This document shows positions 1 through 10,320 of a stretch of DNA of 64,000 nucleotides, in pieces; positions within the stretch are counted from its first letter, which is position 1; each line of letters starts with the position of its first letter. The notes below the pieces were generated by a model. That model was not told where the DNA came from. It was given only the letters and a program-made list of their open reading frames with translations, and did not search any database. A program made the position numbers and the translations under genes. The stretch lies in NCBI RefSeq assembly GCF_000092825.1, contig NC_014168.1:1913946-1977945 (forward strand), given 5' to 3'. The DNA is from Segniliparus rotundus DSM 44985. Its GTDB lineage: Bacteria; Actinomycetota; Actinomycetes; Mycobacteriales; Mycobacteriaceae.

Positions 1-630
1 ATCACCCTCTCGGACGGACGACAGTTCCTCAACGTCGCCAACGTGTATGTGGGTGACAACCCGGACGGCTCTCCCCTCTTCGAGCCGCAGTATTCCCACC
101 TGGTGCAGATCGGTGGTGCGGATGGAAACTGGCCGACCGTCAGCGCGGACACCCCTTCCGGAAACTTCCTCACCTACGCGACGGGAATGCAGTTGGATGA
201 CCATGTGTGGGTAGCTGCGACGGAGAACACCAACGGCCCGATCAGCCTCTACAACATTCCCGTTGACGAGATCACGGACATGGGCAGTTGGTCGCAGTAC
301 CAAGTGGGAGATCCGATCACCAACGACGGGGGCGCTACACCGAACATGATCCGCGTCGGAGATCAGTACGCCCTCTCCTACATGGGCGACGGCGGTCTTC
401 ACGTCATGCTTGCTGACAACCCCGGAGATTTCGCCGGGGTGCAAGCCCAACTCGTGGACTTGGAACACAACGACTATCCCAAACCACCCGGATTCGGCCA
501 AGCATACGGCGGCTACATCCTCCCCGACTCCCAGCCAGACGACCTGCGCTTCGCAGTCAGCTACTGGGACACAGAGGGCAAGGGCAGCGAGCCCTACGGG
601 GTTGGGGAATGGCGGTACCGCCCGCAGTGA
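1..630 (+). CDS. DUF4185-like beta-propeller protein, C-terminal part (cut by window start)
   Basis: The frame is open from base 1 and ends with TGA at 628-630, so the true start lies upstream of the window. About 209 residues are visible. The text has the blade-like repeats and the closing pattern YGGYILPDS...LRFAVSYW that I associate with DUF4185 proteins (secreted five-bladed propeller-like folds, function unknown). A stretch resembling NMIRV-Q-ALSYMGDGGLHVMLAD aligns by eye with the C-terminal half of the protein at 21963-23549, so the two are paralogues. The next gene encodes a small secreted protein, as in that second locus. The N-terminal half, which may carry an ESX-type helical domain, is not visible. 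Family call is by pattern only. Confidence 0.7.
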   Translation: MTLSDGRQFLNVANVYVGDNPDGSPLFEPQYSHLVQIGGADGNWPTVSADTPSGNFLTYATGMQLDDHVWVAATENTNGPISLYNIPVDEITDMGSWSQYQVGDPITNDGGATPNMIRVGDQYALSYMGDGGLHVMLADNPGDFAGVQAQLVDLEHNDYPKPPGFGQAYGGYILPDSQPDDLRFAVSYWDTEGKGSEPYGVGEWRYRPQ

Positions 631-661
631 ACATACAGCTAATAGAGCTAGGATCGACCCC

Positions 662-1156
662 ATGAGGACTTTGCCGAAAGCCTTGATCGCCGCTGCCGCC
701 GTGTTCGCGGCAGCACAGCAAATCGCGTTAGCCAAGCCAGCCGCACCCGACTTCGGGCAATACGCACAGGAAAGCGCGGACGACTACACCCTGTGCTCGG
801 GCGCGGACCACGGGCCAAAGCATTGCGTCGTCGCTTTCAAATCCTCGGATGACACCAGCGGCTACCTCTGCTACATGATCCCCTCGACCACCTCAGCTCG
901 GTGCGTGAACATAACCGGCCCCACGGTCGAGGGCCGGGTCCAATCGACGGGATCTTCGCAAGTATCCAACTCGTCGGCTGAACGCGACGGGACCGCAGAG
1001 GCGGTGCAGGAATTGCAACCGCTACACAAACTCGTCATCGAAGGCTCCCCCGAAAACCATCTCGCGTGCGGCGCGGGCGAGGATGGTTCTGTCGCGTGTC
1101 AGAACGCGACTGGGCACGGGTTCGTTCTCTCCCACGACAGCGCACGGACCTGGTGA
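662..1156 (+). CDS. small secreted cysteine-containing protein
   Basis: 164 residues starting at ATG 662, 31 bp after the DUF4185-like gene. The N-terminus (MRTLPKALIAAAAVFAAAQ) is a signal peptide with probable cleavage after ALA near residue 24, and no lipobox. The mature part contains several cysteines (LCSGADHGPKHC, YLCYM, ARCVN, LACGAG, VACQN). The end, VACQNATGHGFVLSHDSARTW, resembles the end of the lipoprotein at 21259-21963 (TACLIKGDGGPDHGFVIS...TW). It therefore looks like a secreted partner of the preceding protein. No biochemical function can be assigned. Confidence 0.75.
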   Translation: MRTLPKALIAAAAVFAAAQQIALAKPAAPDFGQYAQESADDYTLCSGADHGPKHCVVAFKSSDDTSGYLCYMIPSTTSARCVNITGPTVEGRVQSTGSSQVSNSSAERDGTAEAVQELQPLHKLVIEGSPENHLACGAGEDGSVACQNATGHGFVLSHDSARTW

Positions 1157-1176
1157 TACCAGAGACAGAGCCCACG

Positions 1177-1680
1177 ATGGCTAAGACCAAAAAAGTCCTC
1201 CCGTGGGTGTTTGGGATCGCCATCGGCATTCTGATTTCCATCCTCGCCATCGGCGCGTTTACCTGGTACTCGTTCGAGCAGTCCGCGAAACCGGACCACG
1301 ACGCAGCGCGGGCTGAGGAACTCGCGAAAAAGTACGGCGGGATCGTCCTGCCGTCAAGCGCGACTGTCGTCCAAGCCACGACACGGGAGGACTTCCAAGG
1401 CGGACAGGACTCCGTGATTATCACCAGAATTCCCCAACAGGATGTCGAAGCGTTCGCCAAAAACTCCAAAATCGAGTCCTGGACAAGCGCGGCGCCGAGC
1501 AGTGTCGACGCGGACTGCACAGGCATGGCCCACTCCTGGGAGGGGTACGTCATGACCAACAAAAACGGTGGCAAATGCCTCCTCGACCACGCCTTCAACG
1601 GCTACAGCGAACGGAAACTCGCCCTCCAACCCCAACCAGACGGCACCGCCCTCGTCTTCATCGCCGTCGCCAATCCGTGA
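1177..1680 (+). CDS. single-pass membrane-anchored hypothetical protein
   Basis: 167 residues from ATG 1177. A lysine-rich start (MAKTKK) and one hydrophobic helix (about residues 8-29) are followed by a soluble outward-facing domain of about 135 residues with two cysteines (ADCTGMAHSWEG and GGKCLLDH) that could form a disulfide. It lies 20 bp after the secreted gene on the same strand, so it is probably co-transcribed. I recognise no family. Its stop overlaps a possible GTG start of the next small gene. Confidence 0.7.
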   Translation: MAKTKKVLPWVFGIAIGILISILAIGAFTWYSFEQSAKPDHDAARAEELAKKYGGIVLPSSATVVQATTREDFQGGQDSVIITRIPQQDVEAFAKNSKIESWTSAAPSSVDADCTGMAHSWEGYVMTNKNGGKCLLDHAFNGYSERKLALQPQPDGTALVFIAVANP

Positions 1681-1970
1681 CCCAGCATATGCAATCGGCC
1701 AAATTTCCCGCTGTGTCGTGGGCGGCTGCGACGTGGAGCGCGCCAATTATCACAGCGGTTTGCGAAATCCTGTATTCGATCATCGGCTACTTCCTCCCCC
1801 ACGAAGCCGCCAGCCAACGCCCCGCGCTCATCATGAACTTCTCGGTCATGGCGTGCGCAGCGCTGCTGCTGCCCCTGATATGGAGAACCCCCCGATGGCG
1901 CGGAGCGGCCATAGGCCGCCTCATCGTGCCAGTCGTGCTCGCCGTGCTGAGAGAGAACGTGACATTTTGA
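1677..1970 (+). CDS. small membrane protein, hypothetical
   Basis: 97 residues if translation starts at GTG 1677, which overlaps the previous stop in a GTGA arrangement; an ATG at 1689 is the alternative. It has two or three hydrophobic segments (SWAAATWSAPIITAVCEILY, SVMACAALLLPLIW, LIVPVVLAVL). No family is recognised. It overlaps both neighbours by 4 nt, as in a tight translationally coupled operon. Confidence 0.5.
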   Translation: MTQHMQSAKFPAVSWAAATWSAPIITAVCEILYSIIGYFLPHEAASQRPALIMNFSVMACAALLLPLIWRTPRWRGAAIGRLIVPVVLAVLRENVTF

Positions 1971-2265
1971 ACGACAAGACCAAACCCGAGAACAACGCGC
2001 CAGCGGACAGCCCCGTCAGCTTCCTCTCATGCCTGCTCGCCAGCGGAATTCTCATCCTCTAGGATTCACCCTCGAATCAAAATTCGGGTTCATCCTCCTT
2101 GCCTCGCTCGGAGTGGGCGTCTACATGTTCAGGGCAGATGAGCGATGGCGTAACACCGGAAGAGGGGTCATGGCGGCTTCACTGGCCGGCATGGTCTTCT
2201 GCTTCGGCTGGCCGGTCTTCTCCATCAGCATCCCCGCCGCGTTCTTATCAATTCTGCACCACTGA
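1967..2265 (+). pseudogene. probable frameshifted small membrane protein gene
   Basis: A TTG at 1967 overlaps the previous stop (TTGA) and opens a 31-residue frame (MNDKTKPENN..., ending SCLLASGILIL) that stops at 2060-2062. The neighbouring frame then runs from about 2058 to 2265 and encodes GFTLESKFGFILLASLGVGV and two further hydrophobic stretches. Joining the two frames near 2058 gives one plausible polytopic membrane protein of about 98 residues, which suggests a 1-nt indel. Alternatively the ATG at 2029 starts an independent 78-residue protein. Low confidence. Confidence 0.35.
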
Positions 2266-2825
2266 GACGGTTCCAGCTATAGCGGTTGCGCTCTGCGCTC
2301 TCAAGAGCGCTGAGCGCGCCATCACGCCACCCAGCACCAACAGCACCGCCGCAAAATCTCAGGATCAGCAGCAGGACGACCCCGAGCCGAAGCGTCTTAG
2401 CCCCAGATAGGGGTGGATTGCTCCGGGCCAGCCGCTTCGCCCCGCTCCGCTTTGGAGAAATGCTCGCTGGCGAGGGGGTAGAGCACCACGTGGACGGCGC
2501 GTTGCATCTGCGTCATCCCGACCAGAACCGACGCGGTCCTTGCTCATGACCTGAACGCGCCGCCTGCTGCCGTCCTCGTCCGGGGGAAGCTCGCGACCCC
2601 TCACCCACATGAGATCTGAGTCAGGCTTGTAGAAAAAACACTCGCCTTTGAGCCGTCGAGGTTTCGGGCGTTCCGCCTTCGTTCTGCCTGCAATTCCCAC
2701 TCATCCCGATTGTCGCGACGCCCCGACGGCCTATGGCGGCGGCACCTAACGGCAACCAGCGGAAACGCTAGACGGAGCAAAATGGGCTGAACTGGTATCA
2801 CTTTCGTCGTGAACTGGGATTTCCT
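2266..2825. other. 560-bp stretch with no intact gene
   Basis: Between the membrane genes and tRNA-Gly no full-length gene is convincing. The only protein-like signal is on the minus strand: two frames that read like one protein split near 2516 (see the separate entry). The rest looks non-coding or decayed. Confidence 0.4.
2397..2700 (-). pseudogene. candidate decayed hypothetical gene
   Basis: On the minus strand one frame beginning at 2700 reads MGIAGRTKAERPKPRRLKGE and continues in protein-like text to about MSKDRVGSG. A different frame starting at ATG 2516 then gives a 39-residue segment (MTQMQRAVHVVLYPLASEHF ... TPIWG, stop at 2397-2399). Each half looks more natural than its own continuation, which suggests a frameshift. 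No family is recognised and the call is speculative. Confidence 0.25.
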
Positions 2826-2899
2826 TGGAGCGGATGACGGGAATCGAACCCGCGTCATCAGTTTGGAAGACTGAGGCTCTACCATTGAGCTACATCCGC
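2826..2899 (-). tRNA. tRNA-Gly, anticodon UCC
   Basis: The reverse complement folds as a 74-nt tRNA. The 7-bp acceptor stem is GCGGATG with CATCCGC, the D-arm contains TAGCTCAATGG, the anticodon loop CTTCCAA has UCC in the centre, and the T-arm contains GGTTCGATTCC. The discriminator is U and a genome-encoded CCA follows at 2826-2828. Anticodon UCC reads GGA/GGG glycine codons. rpiB lies just downstream on the same strand. Confidence 0.95.
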
Positions 2900-2997
2900 G
2901 ACAGCCCGCTCGGGGCAGGCCATGTCGATACTACAGACAACGTCAAATCAGCGTAGGCCTCGTGAAGTTCGATCGGCCAAGTCCGAGCGTTCGGGAG

Positions 2998-3462
2998 CTA
3001 CGCCTTCTCCAACTCGCCAGTGCGCTCGTAATGGGCCAGTTGGTCGATGCGCCTCTGGTGGCGGGGCTCGCCGGACCATTGCGCGGCGAGGAAGGCGTCC
3101 ACGATGGCCAATGCTTCCTCTTCGGTGTGCATACGCCCGCCGATGCCGATGAGCTGGGCGTTGTTGTGCTCGCGGGCGAGCTGGGCGGTCTGGGGGCTCC
3201 ACGCGAGCGCGCAACGCGCGCCCGGCACTTTGTTCGCGGCGATCTGCTCGCCATTGCCGCTGCCGCCGAAGACGACCCCCAAGCTGCCGGGGTCGGCAAC
3301 GACCTGTTGGGCGGTGTCGACGCAGAACGACGGGTAGTCGTCCTGCGGGTCGTACTCGTACGCGCCACAGTCGAAGACCTCGTAGCCTTTGTCGAGGAGG
3401 TGGCGTTTCACAACGCTTTTGAGCTCAAAACCGGCATGGTCGCCGCCGAGGTAGATACGCAC
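2998..3462 (-). CDS. rpiB: ribose-5-phosphate isomerase B
   Basis: 154 residues. It interconverts ribose 5-phosphate and ribulose 5-phosphate in the cytosolic pentose phosphate pathway. GTG 3462 is chosen because the protein then begins VRIYLGGDHAG, the normal RpiB N-terminus; a longer upstream frame exists but reads as non-coding. The anion-binding block GGSGNGEQIAANKV (about residues 66-79) carries the glutamate (E72) that acts as base in the mycobacterial enzymes in place of the E. coli cysteine. It sits divergently from the M48 peptidase. In M. tuberculosis rpiB adjoins the Rv2466c-like gene; here the peptidase lies between them. Confidence 0.95.
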   Translation of the reverse strand: MRIYLGGDHAGFELKSVVKRHLLDKGYEVFDCGAYEYDPQDDYPSFCVDTAQQVVADPGSLGVVFGGSGNGEQIAANKVPGARCALAWSPQTAQLAREHNNAQLIGIGGRMHTEEEALAIVDAFLAAQWSGEPRHQRRIDQLAHYERTGELEKA

Positions 3463-3564
3463 CGATCCAGTCTTGCAGACATCGGACGGCAGCGGGCGGG
3501 CACCCCCGAGGACACTGCTCCGACCCCGGCGGCGCAATTTCAGCTGAACCATATGTTCCGCTGC

Positions 3565-3570
3565 TAGGCT
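3565..3570 (+). promoter_or_regulatory. -10 hexamer TAGGCT for the M48 peptidase
   Basis: TAGGCT ends 8 nt before GTG 3579, so transcription would begin at or next to the start codon (leaderless). There is no Shine-Dalgarno in the gap. The -35 region is weak. Confidence 0.5.
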
Positions 3571-3578
3571 CCTGCGCT

Positions 3579-4748
3579 GTGACGGACTTTTCACACAGCG
3601 GCGGCTCGGGCCACCACCCTCGCTTCGCCCAACCGCAGACGTACCAGCACCCTGACGCCATGCGCCCGGCGCACCAGCAGCGATTCACGATCCCGCGCCA
3701 CCCCGGCGAGATCCCCTTGCTCGTCATCACGATCTTGTTCGTGCTGTTCGTGTTCGTGTTGGTCTTGGTCCTCGCCGTGTTCGCCTATCTGGGGGTGCAA
3801 GACAAGGCAGCGGTGGACCACGGCATGATCGTCATCGCCCATCCGCGGCTCACGGAGCGGCTGGGGGCGGTCGCCCCGTTCTTCTTCATCATGCTCACAC
3901 CGCTGCTCGTGCTGTTCGGCCGAGGCGTGCTCTGGGGCATTCGGCGCTCGCAAGCCGTCGAGATCACACCGACGCAATTCCCGCAGGCGTATCAGATGGT
4001 GGTGCACGCCGCGCAGCACTACGGGCTGAAGAAAATCCCCGAGGCCTATGTCATGTCCGGCAACGGGTCGATCAACGCGAACGCCTCAGGCCACGGCTTC
4101 CGCCGGTTCATCACCGTCTACAGCGACCTGTTCGAAGTGGGCGGCGAGGCCCGCGACCCGGACGCGCTCGCCTTTGTCATCGGACACGAGTGCGGCCACA
4201 TCGCGGCCGGGCACACAAGCTACTGGCGGATGCTGGTCTTCCAAATCGCGCAGTACTTCCCGCCCCTGCAGATGGCGCTTTCCCGAGCGCAGGAGTACAC
4301 CGCCGACAACCACGGCTACAGCGTCTACCCGCAAGGCGCCATGGGCACCATGCGTCTGCTGTCGGGCGGCAAATACCTCAACCACCAGGTTGATGTGGAC
4401 GCCTACGCCGACCGCGCGGCGAGGGACCGCGGGTTCTTCGTGTGGTTCGTGAACTTCCTCGCGAGCCACCCGATTGGGACGTGGCGCGCTTGGGCGCTGC
4501 GCGACCGTTCGAAAGCGGGCAAGCTGTTCTTCGCGCCGAAATTCGTCCCCGGCGTGGTTGCGCCGAGATCCCCGCAACCAGCCACGCCACCGCCAGGAGC
4601 CATCCCGTCGGTGCCGTTCGGCCGTGTTGCGGCTTCCGTCGCCACGTCGCACGAAAGCACGGCGCAACCGCGACACGGCGACGTCCGCCCGGAGCCGACA
4701 GGCCAATGGGCGCCGCCGCACGGCCAAGGCCCGACCCCGCCCGCTTAG
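3579..4748 (+). CDS. membrane-embedded M48-family zinc metallopeptidase
   Basis: 389 residues from GTG 3579. A polar N-terminus is followed by two membrane helices (about residues 46-70 and 97-117) and then an M48 catalytic domain. The HExxH zinc motif is H203-E204-C-G-H207 and the third ligand is E239 in AQEYTAD. A proline-rich tail follows from about residue 325. Relatives (HtpX/Ste24 type) cut membrane or misfolded proteins; the active site probably faces the cytoplasm. Its end overlaps by 4 nt with the convergent oxidoreductase gene. The insertion between rpiB and the Rv2466c-like gene differs from M. tuberculosis order. Confidence 0.88.
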   Translation: MTDFSHSGGSGHHPRFAQPQTYQHPDAMRPAHQQRFTIPRHPGEIPLLVITILFVLFVFVLVLVLAVFAYLGVQDKAAVDHGMIVIAHPRLTERLGAVAPFFFIMLTPLLVLFGRGVLWGIRRSQAVEITPTQFPQAYQMVVHAAQHYGLKKIPEAYVMSGNGSINANASGHGFRRFITVYSDLFEVGGEARDPDALAFVIGHECGHIAAGHTSYWRMLVFQIAQYFPPLQMALSRAQEYTADNHGYSVYPQGAMGTMRLLSGGKYLNHQVDVDAYADRAARDRGFFVWFVNFLASHPIGTWRAWALRDRSKAGKLFFAPKFVPGVVAPRSPQPATPPPGAIPSVPFGRVAASVATSHESTAQPRHGDVRPEPTGQWAPPHGQGPTPPA

Positions 4749-5395
4749 AAATCGAACTGCGGCCCTTCGGTCCGGCTGCGCTTGAGCTCGTAGAAGTACG
4801 GGTAGTTCGCGAGCGCCACCGCGCCGTCCCACACCGCCCCGGCCTCCTCGCCCTTGGGGACGCGCGAGAGCACGGGGCCGAAGAACGCGACGCCGTTGAT
4901 GTGGATCGTCGGCGTTCCGACGTCGGGCCCCACCTTGTCCATGCCCGCATGATGGCTGGCACGTATTGCCTCGTCGTGCGGACCGGATCCGAACGGCTCC
5001 GTGTTCGCCGCGTCGATCAGCTCGGCGGGCAAACCGACCTCGGCGAGCGCCGCTGGAATGAGGTCGCGTTGTTCGGGGCGCGGGGCGTCCTCGGGGCGGT
5101 TCTGATGGATACGCGAGCCGATCGCGGTGTAGAGCGGGGAAACGATCTGCTCGCCGAACTTCTCGCGAGCCGCCTCGATGACGCGGACGGCGGGAAGCGT
5201 CTTCGGCATCCGCTCGCGGTAGAAGTCGGACAGGCCTTCCCTGCCTTCGTTGAGGACGTACAGGCTCATGATGTGGAACTTCACTTCGACGTCGCGGACC
5301 TTCTCGACTTCGAGGATCCACCGGGACGTGAGCCAGCACCACGGGCACGCCGGGTCGAACCAAAACTCGATCAGGTCTTTCTTGTTCTCTGGCAC
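4745..5395 (-). CDS. DsbA-fold mycothiol-dependent oxidoreductase, Rv2466c-like
   Basis: 216 residues. The thioredoxin-fold active site CPWC is at C17 and C20, followed by WLTSRWILEVEKVRDVEV, and HINGVAFFGPVLSRVPKGEE contains the cis-proline region. These match M. tuberculosis Rv2466c, which takes electrons from mycothiol and can reduce nitro compounds. GTG 5395 is preferred over the much longer upstream frame because AGGAGGAG sits 4 nt before it and the protein then begins VPENKKDLIEFWFDP like its relative. pepN is divergent, the same arrangement as Rv2466c/Rv2467. Substrate in this organism is inferred. Confidence 0.88.
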   Translation of the reverse strand: MPENKKDLIEFWFDPACPWCWLTSRWILEVEKVRDVEVKFHIMSLYVLNEGREGLSDFYRERMPKTLPAVRVIEAAREKFGEQIVSPLYTAIGSRIHQNRPEDAPRPEQRDLIPAALAEVGLPAELIDAANTEPFGSGPHDEAIRASHHAGMDKVGPDVGTPTIHINGVAFFGPVLSRVPKGEEAGAVWDGAVALANYPYFYELKRSRTEGPQFDF

Positions 5396-5554
5396 GGGGC
5401 TCCTCCTGGTGTTCTCTGTGACGCTGTTCTCGGTGACAGTTTTCTTGATCGGCCATTTTCCAGTGGCGCTGTGCGCGCCCGGCCGATGCGCGATACCACA
5501 TCGGCAACTTTTTCTACAACGCCACTGCCTCGGCGCGCATTCCCACCCGGTCAG

Positions 5555-5560
5555 TAGTCT
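5555..5560 (+). promoter_or_regulatory. -10 hexamer TAGTCT for pepN
   Basis: TAGTCT lies about 38 nt before GTG 5599, and AGGAGG at 5585-5590 gives a normal Shine-Dalgarno with 8-nt spacing. pepN thus appears to have a short leader, unlike the leaderless neighbours. Confidence 0.4.
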
Positions 5561-5598
5561 GTCAGCAACCGACCGGCGACCCCAGGAGGCGACGAAAC

Positions 5599-8172
<2,574 letters not shown>

Positions 8173-8185
8173 CAGCACACCGCAC

Positions 8186-8191
8186 TAGGCT
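8186..8191 (+). promoter_or_regulatory. -10 hexamer TAGGCT for the sulfatase
   Basis: TAGGCT ends 7 nt before ATG 8199, in the short gap after pepN. No Shine-Dalgarno is visible, so a leaderless transcript is likely. Confidence 0.5.
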
Positions 8192-8198
8192 GGTCGGT

Positions 8199-9881
8199 AT
8201 GGCTGAGATCAACCGCCGCGACCTTTTGATCGGCGGCGCCGCCGTCAGCGCCGCCGCTGCCGGGCTCGGGACGTTCGAGCTGATGCGAGCGCCCGGAGCC
8301 GACACGGCCAAACCGAACATCCTCGTCCTGGTCTGCGACCAGCTGCGCGCACCGCAGTGGTTCCCCGAGCAGCACGACCTCGACGCGCTCCTGCCGAACA
8401 TGGCGAAGCTGCGCGCGGCCGGAGTCTCATTCGAGTCGCATTACAGCGCATCCAACATGTGCACCCCCTCGCGAGGGGTGATGACCACCGGGCTGTATTC
8501 GCACCAGACTGGTTGCCTCTACACCTTCGGCGGACCGAAACAGCAGCCGCTCGGCGACAGCGCGGGGCATGCGCTGACCGACGAGTCCACGCTCTCGCCG
8601 AAATTCCCGACTTGGGGCTCCATGCTCCGCGAACAGGGCTATCGGACCTGGTGGTGGGGGAAATGGCATCTCGGAGCCAAAGCCGACGCGAGACCCGGAG
8701 CCTTGGAGGAACATGGTTTTTCCGGCGGCACGTGTCCTTCCCCGAACGGAGCGCCGCACCAAGGCCTCGACACCGACGGCGCGATCGTCGACCAATTCGC
8801 CGGATGGTTCGAAGCCGAAGCGGGCAAAGGACCCTGGTGCACCACTGTTTCGCTGGTCAACCCGCACGATATCTGCTACTGGCCCAAATGGCAGGAGCCA
8901 GCGGGGGTGCCGCGGCGCTTCACCGCTCCGGCGCCGAACTTCGAGACCCCCGACGACCTCGTCGCCCACGGCAAACCTGCCCTGCAACGCGACTACCAGC
9001 AGTTCATGCACACCATGCTGGGCCCGATCCCCGCTCGCGGCGAGGAGGCCGACCAGGCGTGGGCCCGGCAGCTGGACGTGTATCTTTGGCTGCAACAGCA
9101 GGTGGACTCCCAGATCGGGCGGGTGCTCGACACACTGGCAAGCCGCCCCGCCATCGAACGCGACACCATCGTCGTCTTCACCGCCGACCACGGCGAATAC
9201 GGCGGTTCGCACGGCCTTGGCGGCAAAGGAGCGGCGGCGTACGACGAGGCGATCCGCGTCCCGCTCTGCATCCGCGACCCCAGCGGACGCCTCGTCCCAG
9301 AGCGGGGCGGCACACGCGGCCACCTCACGAGCAGCGTCGACCTCGCTCCGCTCGTGCTCACCCTTGGCGCGGGCGGGAGCCAATGGCGCGGCGACCCACG
9401 CTACGCGCATCTGCGAGACAGGGCGGACATCGCCGCCATAGCCCGCGATCCCGCCGCACGAGGACGGCCGTGGATCGCGCACGTCACCGACGACCTGAAC
9501 ATCGAAGAATTCGGCGCCGTTCTGCCCACCGCCGCCCCCGGGCACATCATGGCGGTGCGCACCCGCGCGGCAAAACTGGCCGTGTACTCGCGCTGGCGGA
9601 CCGGCACGATGGACATCGACCCCCAAGCTCCGAACGAGCGCGAGTACTACGACTACGCCACCGATGAGGGCAGACAGGAGATCGTCAACCAAGCTGGCCA
9701 GAACAGTCCCGGCGAGGAAGCGCTGCACGCCCTGCTGATCGGAGAAGTCATCCCCGAAGTCCACGCCCGGCTGCCTGGACGGCTCGCCGCGGCCCGCGAG
9801 GAAGGCCTTGCCGACTTGCTCGCCATGCAAACCGCCCGCAAACAGCTGGCCCAAAAAGCTCTCGGCGGCGCTATCAGGTAG
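8199..9881 (+). CDS. Tat-exported type I sulfatase
   Basis: 560 residues from ATG 8199. The N-terminus NRRDLLIGGAAVSAAAAGLG is a twin-arginine signal. The sulfatase signature CTPSRG begins at C88, the cysteine that formylglycine-generating enzyme would convert to formylglycine. The early metal-site block NILVLVCDQLR and the later DTIVVFTADHGEYGG are both present, as expected for the alkaline-phosphatase/sulfatase fold. It should hydrolyse sulfate esters outside the membrane; the substrate is unknown. The broader arylsulfatase/choline-sulfatase group fits. Confidence 0.88.
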   Translation: MAEINRRDLLIGGAAVSAAAAGLGTFELMRAPGADTAKPNILVLVCDQLRAPQWFPEQHDLDALLPNMAKLRAAGVSFESHYSASNMCTPSRGVMTTGLYSHQTGCLYTFGGPKQQPLGDSAGHALTDESTLSPKFPTWGSMLREQGYRTWWWGKWHLGAKADARPGALEEHGFSGGTCPSPNGAPHQGLDTDGAIVDQFAGWFEAEAGKGPWCTTVSLVNPHDICYWPKWQEPAGVPRRFTAPAPNFETPDDLVAHGKPALQRDYQQFMHTMLGPIPARGEEADQAWARQLDVYLWLQQQVDSQIGRVLDTLASRPAIERDTIVVFTADHGEYGGSHGLGGKGAAAYDEAIRVPLCIRDPSGRLVPERGGTRGHLTSSVDLAPLVLTLGAGGSQWRGDPRYAHLRDRADIAAIARDPAARGRPWIAHVTDDLNIEEFGAVLPTAAPGHIMAVRTRAAKLAVYSRWRTGTMDIDPQAPNEREYYDYATDEGRQEIVNQAGQNSPGEEALHALLIGEVIPEVHARLPGRLAAAREEGLADLLAMQTARKQLAQKALGGAIR

Positions 9882-9987
9882 ATTCAGATTCTGCTGTCGG
9901 CGGGCAACAGCACCTCTGCCCCGTGCGGGCAGCTGCGCAATAGGGAGAGCGGTGGCATGGGGACAGAGGTGGAATGCGGAGGTTGTC

Positions 9988-10320
9988 ATGGGTGACGGGG
10001 CCCTCACCGTCGTGCCGCAAGATCTGCGTGACGCGGCGGCGCTGCTCAGTTCGTTCAGCCCGACGCTCAAAGAACTCGCGCAGCAGCTCGAAGCAGCGTC
10101 GGAAAGCGCCCCAGACGTCGGCAACGTCGCCGCGGCGGCGCAATACCAACATGGCGACTGGGCGTGCGCGCAAACCAGGTTCGAGGATCTGCGCGCGACC
10201 GCGGAAAAGCAGCACGACGAGACAGCGAACAAACTCAACGAATCCGCAGAGCACTACGAGAGCAACGACACCACGAACGCCCAGAACCTGACCTTGCATC
10301 CCCGCGAGGGCGGGCGATGA
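9988..10320 (+). CDS. ESX (type VII) secretion target, EspC/DUF2580-like
   Basis: 110 residues from ATG 9988, preceded by GGAGG with 5-nt spacing. The predicted helix-turn-helix hairpin (LTVVPQDLRDAAALLSSFSP ... DLRATAEKQHDETANKLNE) and length match small ESX-associated EspC/WXG100 proteins. After the second helix lies Y90-E-S-N-D94, a match to the YxxxD/E type VII export signal. The stop overlaps the next ATG (ATGA), so it is translationally coupled to the large protein, probably its secretion partner. No ESX machine genes are nearby, so the exporting system must lie elsewhere. Confidence 0.75.
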   Translation: MGDGALTVVPQDLRDAAALLSSFSPTLKELAQQLEAASESAPDVGNVAAAAQYQHGDWACAQTRFEDLRATAEKQHDETANKLNESAEHYESNDTTNAQNLTLHPREGGR

